Positions 1 through 6,873 of a stretch of DNA of 16,351 nt are shown here, piece after piece; position 1 is the first letter of the stretch, and each line of letters begins with the position of its first letter. The position numbers were made by a program, and so were the translations under genes. Location of the stretch: the NCBI GenBank assembly GCA_933226995.1, contig CAKOFP010000045.1, forward strand, positions 1 through 16,351, in the 5' to 3' direction. Source of the stretch: Candidatus Nitrosopolaris rasttigaisensis (GTDB lineage Archaea > Thermoproteota > Nitrososphaeria > Nitrososphaerales > Nitrososphaeraceae). The notes below the pieces were generated by a model, which did not search any database, was not told the origin of the DNA, and worked only from the letters and a program-made list of their open reading frames with translations.

Positions 1-23
1 ATAAAATACTACCACCACAATAG

Positions 24-349
24 TTTCCGCCACCAGTATCGCCGTTGGTTACTAATGGGGGAGTATTCTCGGGTTACATCGCTATCATGGAAAAACCACG
101 CACATCCAGTCAATTTGTTCAGCCAAGAACGACACATCAAAGAAAATCAGGACCAATTTTGGCACTGGGTAAGGATACTGGACAAGAACCACGGAAGTTT
201 AATGTTGCCGGTCCAACAATGGTGGGCGGACCTTCTGTAGGAGATCCGATGCCTTTCTTCCTACTGGTAAAATTCAAGGGTATCATGGAGTTGGAGGATC
301 GATGGCTCCGCTCGAATTACCAGCGAACCAGAGCTTCAACAGTAAATGA
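24..349 (+). pseudogene. possible decayed gene, unidentified product
   Basis: An open stretch in the third frame runs from about position 24 through a Gly/Pro-rich sequence (NVAGPTMVGGPSVGDPMPF). Near position 258-260 the sensible reading moves by one base into a second frame that continues PTGKIQGYHGVGGSMAPLEL and ends in a TGA at 347-349. The join is convincing because both halves have the same Gly/Pro-rich, low-charge composition, while each frame beyond the join turns into nonsense. No start codon is clear (a TTG lies at 45) and the 5' end may lie outside the window. I do not recognise the family. It could also be chance open sequence, so confidence is low. Confidence 0.3.
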
Positions 350-423
350 CAATGATTATCAACATCAAACTTTGCATCCAGTGACTGTGTTATTTTCCCA
401 GAAATTTGAGGTACAGATAGACA

Positions 424-435
424 TTAATTTAATTA
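424..435 (+). promoter_or_regulatory. TATA box for the HAD hydrolase
   Basis: The A/T-only run TTAATTTAATTA is the only TATA-like element between the upstream open frame and the hydrolase. With the usual archaeal spacing, transcription would begin around 455, giving a leader of about 20 bases before the ATG at 475, or leaderless use of the GTG at 454. Confidence 0.4.
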
Positions 436-474
436 GCTTAACAAGATTCCAATGTGCCACAGGCACGAATATGT

Positions 475-1188
475 ATGAAAAGACCATTCATGTTCTTTGA
501 TCTCGGGCAAACTTTAGTAAACGAGTGGGATTTTATTAATTACTTTGATAAGGAATTCTTAGGGATATTGAATGCGTTTGGCGCAAAAATCGATAGTCGA
601 AATTATCGGGCAGTAAGAGACAATGTTATTAGAAACCGCCAAATAGGTCATGAAAGTGTTAGGAAGTTAGTAACCGAAGTTTGTAAATTAATATCTCAAC
701 CTGGATACGGCAAAATTATTACAAAAAGATTAGAACCTCAAATTGAAGAGGGACGAAGAAAATTCCTCCGCCTTTTTGATGACGCAGAAGAAACCCTCAA
801 CGTTCTTTCGACGCAGCTTGATCTTGGAATAATAGCTAATCAACCTAAAGATATTGTAAGGTTATTGGAGGATTCTAACATAAGTCGATTTTTCAAGATG
901 AAGGTCATTTCCTCGGAAGTTGGAATTGCTAAGCCTGATCCCAGAATATTCCACTTAGCAATGGACCTTGCCGCGGTGAATTGTCCAAAAGAGTGTATTA
1001 TGGTTGGTGATAGACTAGACACAGATATCCGGCCAGCAAATGCACTGGGAATGAAAACAATCAGGATCACAAACTCACTCTTCAAATTACAGGAACCGAT
1101 GAGCGGACTTGAACGTCCAACTTATACAATCGCTAGCTTGAGTGAGATTCCGTATGTGTTGAAAAGAATCATCAAGACAGCCGAATAG
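475..1188 (+). CDS. HAD-superfamily hydrolase (subfamily IA-like)
   Basis: This is a 237-residue cytoplasmic haloacid dehalogenase-fold hydrolase, probably a small-molecule phosphatase with unknown substrate. Motif I is FFDLGQTLV with nucleophile Asp9 near the N terminus. Motif II is degenerate (GIIANQPKD, about residue 119-127). Motif III is Lys153 in GIAKPDP, and motif IV is GDRLDTDIRPANALG with Asp179 and Asp184. The helical cap lies between about 20 and 95. The second Asp of the DxD motif I is Gly11; this variant is common among HAD proteins but removes the usual acid/base of phosphatases, so catalysis may differ. A start at GTG 454 would add seven residues; I chose ATG 475 because it leaves a normal short lead into motif I. 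Length and motif order are complete and there is no sign of decay. No functional partner is adjacent. Confidence 0.85.
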   Translation: MKRPFMFFDLGQTLVNEWDFINYFDKEFLGILNAFGAKIDSRNYRAVRDNVIRNRQIGHESVRKLVTEVCKLISQPGYGKIITKRLEPQIEEGRRKFLRLFDDAEETLNVLSTQLDLGIIANQPKDIVRLLEDSNISRFFKMKVISSEVGIAKPDPRIFHLAMDLAAVNCPKECIMVGDRLDTDIRPANALGMKTIRITNSLFKLQEPMSGLERPTYTIASLSEIPYVLKRIIKTAE

Positions 1189-1801
1189 ATGCAAGTCTAA
1201 TTGTTGCTTGCAGGAAGAAGGAAAGCCGATTCAAACCAGCTAGTGCTGCCCTAAAAGACAGATGAAAGCTATTACTTCCCGCCAGTAGGGCTATTGTTTT
1301 GTTCATTAAAACCCTAGATGCGGTATCACTAAATAAGCGTAGGTGTACTACTCGCTTTTTAGGTCAACAACTTCCAAAACGAAATATAGAGGTTTCTGGA
1401 GTATCATCTGCTTACAGAAAAATAGACCGCACAGTTTTTGTTGTCATGAATGATCTAGGACGTATCTACAGAAAATGGAGATTGGACTTTTGCAGCTTCT
1501 TAAGATTTGCCGTGATCAAGCAAGGACAATGAAAACTAACTGTCAAAATGTCTAGCATGTCAACCTTACTAAACCTTCGTCAGCCATCTAATAATGCTAC
1601 ATCTACAACGGGTTTTCACCCTCACTTCCTAGTGTAGCAACCCAAATCGTAAATGAATCCAAACAGATCTTGTCTGATGGGCTCCACGTATTTCCGACTA
1701 CTATTTACCATGATCAATTTCATTCCTGAGTAGCTTTTGACTTATTGCCGATATTATTGAAAAATCTGATTATATGTGTTGTCTGAAAGCTGTTATACTT
1801 T
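1189..1801. other. 613-base gap, possible gene remnant on the plus strand
   Basis: No intact gene is supported. Positions 1604-1726 on the plus strand read as plausible protein (YNGFSPSLPSVATQIVNES followed by KQILSDGLHVFPTTIY), ending at TGA 1727-1729, with two stops just upstream. An open frame at 1299-1532 begins at TTG and has no recognisable domain, and its antisense is also largely open, so I do not call it. Minus-strand T tracts near 1758-1762 may help end the 1802-2557 transcript. Confidence 0.3.
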
Positions 1802-2557
1802 TCATCTAGCTTCAATCTTGTCCCTTTTCTTAAATACAAGTAACCCAATTAAAACACCACCGACTCCAACTAGCATAACAAGTGGCAGATAAAATATTGG
1901 AGAATCAGCAGGCTTCCCCCAAAGCACCTCAAACGATATATTGCCAGAATGTGTATTGACAGGAGAATTTTGGTCATCTCTTCCATAAACCGCAATAGAA
2001 CCAAGTGTGAAACCATTTACAGATAATCTATCCACCAGAACCTTTGTGCCACTACTGATTGATAACCCTTGATTGCTATCGTATCCAATAATTATTGGCT
2101 GTGTCGCTGACCAGCCATCAATACCGATTTTGTCATATAGTCTGATATATCCAGCTTCTCTCGTATTTACAGCTGCCCAAAACCTATCAGACGCATTATC
2201 CCCATACATTGCAATTTCGATAAACTTCTCACTTGGTGCAGGTTCCTGCAACTTTATAACTGTCTTGGCATCGGGTCTAGTCGCATAAGATACATTATTG
2301 TCTAAATTTAGAATCCAGCTCTCAGATATCGGTTTGACAAATGTATAAACAAGTGGATGCGTTCTATCGTTGTTTGATGCTGTATATGGAAAATCGAATC
2401 GGAGCGAACGAGTCGTCTTTATTACTTCGTATTTACTTTGGGCGAAATTTGCTTTAGATTCCGAGTTTTGGCCGAAGGCCAATAATACTGTGGAAGGCAT
2501 CAACAGGGTTAACATTACTACCAGAAATAATGTCACAGACGAAGCATTAAACCTCAT
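1802..2557 (-). CDS. exported protein with C-terminal membrane anchor
   Basis: The 251-residue product starts with a Sec-type signal peptide (positive start, then LFLVVMLTLLMPSTVLLAF, residues about 10-28). An extracellular region of about 190 residues follows, then one transmembrane helix (FYLPLVMLVGVGGVLIGLLV, about 222-241) and a KKRDK cytoplasmic stop. The outer region is rich in beta-type stretches and carries possible N-glycosylation sites (NNVS, NAS, NIS). I recognise no named domain. The layout suggests a cell-surface protein held in the membrane. The ATG lies about ten bases downstream of the start point predicted from the TATA box at 2590-2598, so the mRNA leader is very short. The frame is clean, unlike the neighbouring regions on both sides. 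Function is unknown. Confidence 0.75.
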   Translation of the reverse strand: MRFNASSVTLFLVVMLTLLMPSTVLLAFGQNSESKANFAQSKYEVIKTTRSLRFDFPYTASNNDRTHPLVYTFVKPISESWILNLDNNVSYATRPDAKTVIKLQEPAPSEKFIEIAMYGDNASDRFWAAVNTREAGYIRLYDKIGIDGWSATQPIIIGYDSNQGLSISSGTKVLVDRLSVNGFTLGSIAVYGRDDQNSPVNTHSGNISFEVLWGKPADSPIFYLPLVMLVGVGGVLIGLLVFKKRDKIEAR

Positions 2558-2589
2558 ATTAAAGATTTATTGTAATTTCTGGTATTAGT

Positions 2590-2598
2590 AATATAAAG
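2590..2598 (-). promoter_or_regulatory. TATA box for the anchored exported protein
   Basis: On the minus strand the sequence reads CTTTATATTAC, 33-41 bases before the ATG at 2557. This fits archaeal TBP binding with a leader of around ten bases. Confidence 0.5.
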
Positions 2599-2877
2599 CA
2601 TAGTTTGGAGTATGATATCCGCACATAACAATGAACGTGAGATTGTTAAAATGAACCTTTAAACTCTAGACAACTGGCAACAATGCGTTTGTAGATGCTC
2701 GCACTCACGGAGTATGTAATGACAAATCCCAAATGTGTATCTTGTAGCACAATTTGGATTTCAGTCTCCAAACATCAAGGTCGGAATATACTGCAACAAT
2801 TTCACCCATTTTCCTTTGGAGATGCTGATATTGAGTCATTCCCCGTTCATGTTTCATTCTATATTAGCAGTTCTGAA

Positions 2878-3313
2878 TTACACATAGATGGCATGTCTAA
2901 AAGTAGAAGCGGGGGTAGATAACTGACAAAGGTAGACAAGGAACCCACCCAAGAAGAGGAAGAATATAACAATAATCTAGCAGTCGACCAAGAAAGTGAG
3001 TGTCCTTGCTGACCATGACATAGTATACTCTGGCTCTGATAGACTTTGACATCTTTGTGGTGCCAAGAATACAGATTTGTTCATATCCTCGAAACTTAAG
3101 GAAATCACACCAATAGCTCTTAAATGAATTAGAGCACCATCTGGTAATATAACGTAACATAACACAAGTGTAATCCGAGACGGGTAAGCAGTAAGTACTT
3201 TCAGGTCCTTAATTTCTAATCTGGCACCGTCATAGGTTGAATGCTTCGGCTAAAGCAGATAGATACTACGATGGATTGGGGAACTTGACCGAATAGGATA
3301 CTTCTATCCTCAA
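2878..3313 (-). pseudogene. decayed gene for a protein with a C-terminal hydrophobic helix
   Basis: Minus-strand reading gives a coherent protein of about 145 residues, broken in three places. It begins at a TTG (3311-3313), 19 bases from a TATA box (TTTTATAA at 3332-3339), with RIEVSYSVKFPNPS. It meets a TAG and continues YLSALAEAFN. It then shifts one base into YDGARLEIKDLKVLTAYPSR and ILPDGALIHLRAIGVISLSF. It meets a second TAG at 2977-2979 and ends with the membrane-like IIVIFFLFLGGFLVYL and a TAA at 2878-2880. The frame between 2980 and 3249 is open for 90 codons. The family is unrecognised. The plus strand is open in register over part of it (an acidic antisense reading), which is expected of a shadow. 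I prefer the minus strand because the coherent reading extends further and has a promoter. Confidence 0.5.
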
Positions 3314-3348
3314 TGCGTACTTGATTACTACTTTTATAACCATAATCA

Positions 3349-3834
3349 CTAAACTGTGGCTGCAGCACTCAATTTGCCGAAGAATACTTTAACGTGTGGC
3401 CTATAGAGATAATAAATTACTATCGCATTTATGATTAAATGGAATATTGCTGCGATATTTCCAGTAACAATTGAAGCAGCACCTAAAGCAATTCCAATAA
3501 ATGACAATATCACAGTTAAACTCCATGCCCATCGTTTTCCTCTCCACAAACCATAAGCCATAACCAAATATGCTACACCTATTGCTGTGAGTCCAGCACC
3601 TATCCCTGCGGATAGTTTAACTAGTCCGTGAGGAACGGTTGTGGTAGTTATTGTTGTTCCTGAGGGAGTAGTATTACTGCTGCTTATGTGAACATTAGAA
3701 AGAAGTGGAGAAATTGCTGCTGCTGTAATTCCACTTGCAAGAAATCCTAAACCGCCAATTATCGTAAGTATTGCTATTATTGTAACACCTGTTGGTCTAT
3801 GTTGTTTTTGAACGCTATATCACTACGTATTCAT
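3349..3834 (-). pseudogene. four-helix membrane protein with two stops after the third codon
   Basis: From the ATG at 3832-3834 the frame reads Met-Asn-Thr, then TAG (3823-3825) and TGA (3820-3822). After that it is open for about 156 codons with no other fault to the TAG at 3349-3351. The protein begins QKQHRPTGVTIIAILTIIGG and has about four hydrophobic segments (TIIAILTIIGGLGFLASGI; GIGAGLTAIGVAYLVMAYGL; LTVILSFIGIALGAASIV; IAAIFHLIINAIVIYYLY) and a Thr/Ser-rich outer loop. The layout resembles small multi-helix membrane proteins common in Thaumarchaeota; function unknown. A TATA box lies 26-34 bases upstream of the ATG, the exact leaderless position, so that ATG was the original start. 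No ATG, GTG or TTG lies between the stops and the middle of the protein (Met at 3567). It is either a recent pseudogene or is translated from an unusual start. Confidence 0.65.
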
Positions 3835-4323
3835 GCTATACTGAATGTCATACTTAAGTGTATATATTACGTGAGCAGGTTTTAGCAATATTTGCCAATA
3901 TCGTATGAGAAAATTTCAGTTAAGTTTCTCAAAACTATTTCATACTATTATCATCACATCCTTGTTTCTTTAAATTCTTTTAATTGTTCTATGGTAGAAT
4001 GAATTATGCATGAATCAACTATAGAATTATGAATATTGTTAGAGGCGTGTACGAAACCAATTTAATTTGGCCTTGATCTCTAAAGTTGCCTTAAGTTCAA
4101 ATTCACATACTACACACCAATTAATCATAGACTCGCAAGAGAATGACCTTTATGGCGAAGTACTACTGCCTCCTCCCTCAATGAAAAACGTATTAAAAAA
4201 TGATTGGTTCTTCTTTTATGCCTCATACTAATAGACACAACTAAAATCAGGAAATCGTTGATACCAGGGGTAATTGCTTTGCAACCACACTATGCGATAT
4301 GATATCACAAGAGTTACTTATCA
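3835..4323. other. 489-base gap with a start-less open stretch
   Basis: Apart from the promoter above, I see no intact gene. Plus-strand positions 4043-4228 are open for 62 codons without a start and end in a double stop TAA TAG at 4229-4234. The last part reads DSQENDLYGEVLLPPPSMKN, which looks like real protein but which I do not recognise. A short ATG frame at about 3906 (MRKFQLSFSKLFHTIIITSL) looks like a signal peptide but stops after 22 codons. Confidence 0.3.
3860..3868 (-). promoter_or_regulatory. TATA box for the interrupted membrane protein
   Basis: The minus strand reads TAATATATAC, 26-34 bases before the ATG at 3834, which would give a leaderless transcript. The element is well preserved although the reading frame is broken. 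Confidence 0.55.
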
Positions 4324-4455
4324 ATGTAAAATAAGAAGCCAGACACTCTTTTTGGTATTTTTGAATATCTAGTCTATCCGGCAATCGGGTTTGTAGTAAC
4401 TCTAGTAGGACTTGGAGCCGGGACTTTACAGCTTGCAAGATACACAAGACAATAA
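4324..4455 (+). pseudogene. small one-helix membrane protein with a stop at codon 2
   Basis: The ATG at 4324-4326 is followed directly by TAA (4327-4329). The same frame then stays open for 41 codons: NKKPDTLFGIFEYLVYPAIG, a hydrophobic segment (IGFVVTLVGLGAGTLQLA), a positive tail RYTRQ and a TAA at 4453-4455. This pattern (charged start, single helix, positive end) looks like a small membrane protein. A weak TATA-like GATATGATAT at 4296-4305 lies 19-28 bases upstream. CAA would restore Met-Gln-Asn-Lys-Lys by one base change. The family is unrecognised. It is the second gene in a row here whose start is intact but whose next codons hold a stop. Confidence 0.4.
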
Positions 4456-4503
4456 GGCCGTTGTATGTCCAAAGAAGTAAAGCATGCTCTAGCGAGCACT
4501 TAG

Positions 4504-4951
4504 ATGAAGAAGGAAGGGGATGCAGAGAACAGAAGCAAAGGGAGGCAATTAGTCAATAAGATGTCAATGAGGATTTTTGTAGTTGATGATGAACCCGACA
4601 TTAACACGACATTAGAGAAAGCGTTAGAACAGAATGGATTCAAAGTTGATTCGTATGAGTGTCCTCTCATGGCTTTTGAGAATTTCAAGCCTTATTATTA
4701 CAATCTAGCAATTCTTGATAGTAAGATGCCTCAAATGAATGGCTTTTCGTTTTACAGGGAAATTAAGAAATTAGACACGAATCTTAGGATCTGTTTTCTT
4801 ACTGCAGGAGAAATGTATTATGTAGTATACCAGATATATTTTTTTCTTTACCCGCTAACTATTCATTGGAAAGCCTATTGGCAATGAAGAGCTGATTAAA
4901 CGTATAGATGAAATTATCACTGATGTCACTTTACAAATCGGTAGTAAATAG
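4504..4951 (+). pseudogene. response regulator receiver protein with two frameshifts
   Basis: This is a single-domain CheY-like receiver of a two-component system. The domain begins at Met 4561 with MRIFVVDDEPDI (acidic pair Asp9/Asp10). The phospho-acceptor is Asp53 in LAILDSKMPQMNG and the conserved Thr lies in ICFLTAGE. After EMYYVVY (about 4830) the original frame turns to nonsense. The next base frame reads PDIFFSLPANY, and a further shift near 4860 gives FIGKPIGNEELIKRIDEIIT with the conserved Lys, ending at TAG 4949-4951. All parts of the fold are therefore present but spread over three frames. Orphan receivers of this kind are frequent in Thaumarchaeota. No histidine kinase is nearby. 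It is probably dead, or makes a receiver lacking its last helix. Confidence 0.75.
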
Positions 4952-4978
4952 TATGGTGTTAGTAAAATGACCGTTTGA

Positions 4979-5221
4979 ATGGCACCGCAAATAGGAGCTC
5001 CAGTATATGGCACCGTTACCGTAAAGGTGAGACAGCCAGTTTCGAAGAGAATTTTGATTGTAGATGCTGATCCTGATATTACTCTGACCTTCCAAGGGGA
5101 TATAGAAAACAACAATGGTAACGATGGCCACAATAAAAGAATTGAAGTATATACAAATCACAATTCGACATGCATTAATATTGATGAATACGCCATTACA
5201 CTAGCGATAAACGAACAATGA
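4979..5221 (+). pseudogene. truncated response regulator receiver
   Basis: An 80-residue frame starts 28 bases after the previous receiver and opens with SKRILIVDADPDITLTFQGD, the first strand and helix of a receiver domain; the acidic pair is changed to Asp-Ala. It continues through a Gly/Asn insertion to KRIEVYTNHNS (second strand), then loses resemblance and stops at 5221. The phospho-acceptor strand, the Thr/Ser strand and the Lys loop are missing, and I cannot find them in the next 100 bases. It looks like the N-terminal third of a paralogue of the receiver just upstream. The two may be remnants of a tandem duplication. It cannot be phosphorylated in the usual way. Confidence 0.65.
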
Positions 5222-5314
5222 TCATCGACTCGACCTCGTCCATCCACGCGAGAGCGAAATAGAGGCGGAAAGAAAACGATCTATCTACTTTTGGGTTGAA
5301 GGCGTCTTCTTTTG

Positions 5315-5632
5315 TTACCGATCCTGAACAATTCTCTCAATCTCCATATCTGTTATGCGCTCTTGCACTAACTCATACCACCATTTTCTATTGTTCTTTC
5401 GAGTAGTATCTCCATACAGCGTCCGGTTAAAGCCAAAATATCCAAGAACTATTTCTGCAGCTTCGAACAGCATTTCACAGTATTTTTCTTTGTCATAATC
5501 ATGCTCTTTTCCTTCGCTAATAAGATCTGCATGGATGACCCTGCGAAGCGGATTCTTGTGAGCTGCATCTGAATAGATCTATTGAATAATATCTACGCAT
5601 TTGGTACTTTTCTCTTTTCGATTTCTCGTTTT
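5315..5632 (-). pseudogene. 3' fragment of a conserved gene, perhaps family B DNA polymerase tail
   Basis: The minus strand reads KEKSTKCVDIIQ, a TAG at 5579-5581, then IYSDAAHKNPLRRVIHADLI and DYDKEKYCEMLFEAAEIVLG YFGF, a basic WW-containing tail (NRKWWYELVQERITDMEIER) and TAA at 5315-5317. The sequence is strongly protein-like: 87 codons after the stop are clean. The DYDKEKYC...ILGYFGF type of pattern resembles the end of archaeal family B DNA polymerases, where a Tyr-Tyr segment leads into a helix ending in Phe-Gly-Tyr/Phe. That is from memory and only weakly supported. No start or catalytic region is present, since another stop closes the frame at 5633-5635. It is therefore a fragment. 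CAG to TAG would explain the internal stop (Gln-Gln-Ile). Confidence 0.45.
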
Positions 5633-5711
5633 TTAGCAATAAGCGAAGGAGAAGTAGAAGTAATACAACCCGATAGAGGTTAAGATCTCGAGCGAATTAT
5701 CTCATTTTTGT

Positions 5712-5882
5712 CTACTTCACGTTCTTTGCAAATGCATCACAATATTTTTCTACTAAAATTACCCCATCGCCCACATTGAACAAAGCCTCCTGAGTGGCAT
5801 TAAGGCCACAAGTTACACAAAATTTAGGCTTCGAACTCGTCTTCTCTTCGAACAATCTAAAATGTATAAAATTTTTCTGCAT
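5712..5882 (-). CDS. small zinc-ribbon-like protein (56 residues)
   Basis: The intact frame starts at ATG 5880-5882 and ends at TAG 5712-5714. After MQKNFIHFRLFEEKTSSKPK it carries a Cys pair (FCVTCG, Cys22 and Cys25), then QEALFNVGDGVILVEKYCDA with Cys48, and a short basic end. The spacing is that of a treble-clef/zinc-ribbon protein whose second knuckle should be Cys-x-x-Cys; here the fourth position is Phe51, so metal binding may use three Cys or be lost. A TATA box (TTTTATAA on the minus strand, 5909-5915) lies 27-33 bases upstream of the ATG, giving a leaderless mRNA. The gene is complete with no frameshift. Its role is unknown; small proteins of this type in archaea often bind nucleic acid or other proteins. 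Confidence 0.65.
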   Translation of the reverse strand: MQKNFIHFRLFEEKTSSKPKFCVTCGLNATQEALFNVGDGVILVEKYCDAFAKNVK

Positions 5883-5908
5883 CTCTAAGTCCTTATCTCA
5901 CAAGCTGT

Positions 5909-5915
5909 TATAAAA
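5909..5915 (-). promoter_or_regulatory. TATA box for the small zinc-ribbon-like protein
   Basis: TTTTATA on the minus strand sits 27-33 bases before the ATG at 5882, the classical distance for a leaderless archaeal transcript. Confidence 0.6.
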
Positions 5916-6058
5916 TTGCTGCTGGGGTAGTATATGTCCGCCATTTGTAAATGTACCCCTGAGACCTATAAGAACTTTCTAGTCACGCTTCTACTGTAAT
6001 CATATTTGCTCTTGTTGACTTTATCAGTTGAGAGAAATTGAATTTTGCATTATTGTAA

Positions 6059-6293
6059 TGAAAACCAATCACGTCTACAATTGAGTTGCAGCAGAGGCAG
6101 GAGTCATGGTGGCGGTGGTATTAGAAGCTTCAACAGAGCACCTGCTCGAAAGCCAGTCGAAGTAGGTGTAATATGATTAGACATTCTGGAAATCAGCAGA
6201 AAAAGGATGTACGCACGAATACAAGCAAGAGACAATGGTTTAACGTATGACTATTCTGTAATCGAGAAGTGTAGGGTGGAAGGGAATCATTGA
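6059..6293 (+). pseudogene. TRAM-domain small protein, decayed
   Basis: TRAM domains are small RNA-binding beta barrels; archaea carry short stand-alone versions proposed to act as RNA chaperones. Here a Gly/Arg-rich lead (RGRSHGGGGIRSFNRAP) is followed by RKPVEVGVI, an in-frame TGA at 6174-6176, and then LDILEISRKRMYARIQARDN. This follows the stand-alone TRAM pattern of PVEVGxEYxVxIxEISRxGDGIARIQG. The usual Gly-Asp-Gly turn is replaced by Arg-Met-Tyr and the remaining strands are not recognisable before TGA 6291-6293. The only ATG (6059) is one base out of frame with the domain, so an indel lies between. Stop, indel and missing core residues show it is no longer functional. Identification rests on motif resemblance only. 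Confidence 0.5.
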
Positions 6294-6383
6294 ACACATA
6301 AAAGTAGTACAAGCGCCGAAGTACAGGCAAAGAGGAAAATAAGGGAATAAGGTACCCTGCTATGGCCTCTGGCATCTTGAATC

Positions 6384-6548
6384 TCATATTCCCAGTTCTG
6401 ACCTGGAAGGATTTTGTATTTAGCTTACCATACGTTTAGACCCTGCGATCTTAAATCCATTATAAAGCCTCATTGCTGCATCATCGTCTTCTCAATACCA
6501 CTCTTAGATCACGGTCCCTGTCCGTTCAATGTCAAGGTCGTTATGACA
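6384..6548 (-). pseudogene. about 50-residue gene with three in-frame stops and a damaged start
   Basis: One minus-strand frame reads NDLDIERTGTVI, TAA (6504-6506), EWY, TGA (6492-6494), EDDDAAMRLYNGFKIAGSKR MVS, TAA (6420-6422), IQNPSRSELGI and a final TGA at 6384-6386. The protein character is clear and no frame change is needed over 51 codons, so base substitutions alone broke it. The region before Asn-Asp reads CATAACGACC; restoring one G gives CATGAACGACC, an ATG in frame. A TATA box (TTTTATAA, 6564-6571) lies at leaderless distance from that point. I do not recognise the family. The alternative, that this is chance, is unlikely given composition and promoter but cannot be excluded. Confidence 0.45.
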
Positions 6549-6873
6549 AATATGAGTAGGGAATTATAAAACTCTGAACTTATTTAGTCTGCAGGCAGGG
6601 ACAGAATAAAATCATCTGGGTGCAAATTCTGACTACTATTTATTGGTCTGGTTGATTTCTGACTAAAACTGTGCTTGAAACATATCGTTAGTGATATTAC
6701 ATTACTAATAGACGATTATTCTAGTACAGTCTATGTTGATATTCAAGTCACACATCATGCTATACTTAAGATATTAATATCCTAAATTAAGTAGGTCTTC
6801 ACGGTCTAAGTTATAGTACAATACAAAGACTAGAGTTAAAAAAAGGGAATTTTTTAGGACTGCAGGAGAAAAG
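6549..6873. other. 325-base gap with inverted repeats and a T-tract terminator
   Basis: No gene is visible. It contains the old TATA element at 6564-6571, an imperfect inverted repeat TTAGTGAT...ATTACTAA (6688-6708), a perfect 12-base palindrome GATATTAATATC (6770-6781) flanked by CTTAA and TTAAG, and the T tract that should end the ferredoxin transcript. Confidence 0.5.
6838..6844 (-). terminator. oligo-T terminator after the ferredoxin gene
   Basis: Reading the minus strand past the TAA at 6874, a T6 run (6855-6860) and a T7 run (6838-6844) follow within 40 bases. Archaeal RNA polymerase terminates on such tracts without needing a hairpin. Confidence 0.5.

Noticed and set aside
1299..1532. 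Seventy-seven-codon plus-strand frame starting at TTG.
   Set aside because: No domain, no promoter, and the antisense is also long and open; composition is not clearly protein-like.
2695..2922. Plus-strand 75-codon frame with a Cys-x2-Cys near the start, continuing after a TAA into an acidic tail to 3012.
   Set aside because: The tail is antisense in register to the better-supported minus-strand remnant, and no promoter or family supports the first part; minus-strand frames there are also partly open.
3295..3310. AGGATACTTCTATCCT hairpin that could be a terminator.
   Set aside because: Short stem without a T tract, and it lies within the 5' part of the minus-strand remnant 2878-3313.
4247..4447. 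Minus-strand 66-codon frame.
   Set aside because: It is the antisense of the membrane-helix fragment 4324-4455, which has typical start, helix and basic tail.
6193..6387. Minus-strand 64-codon frame.
   Set aside because: It lies across the TRAM remnant and the end of the 6384-6548 remnant and shows no protein character of its own.
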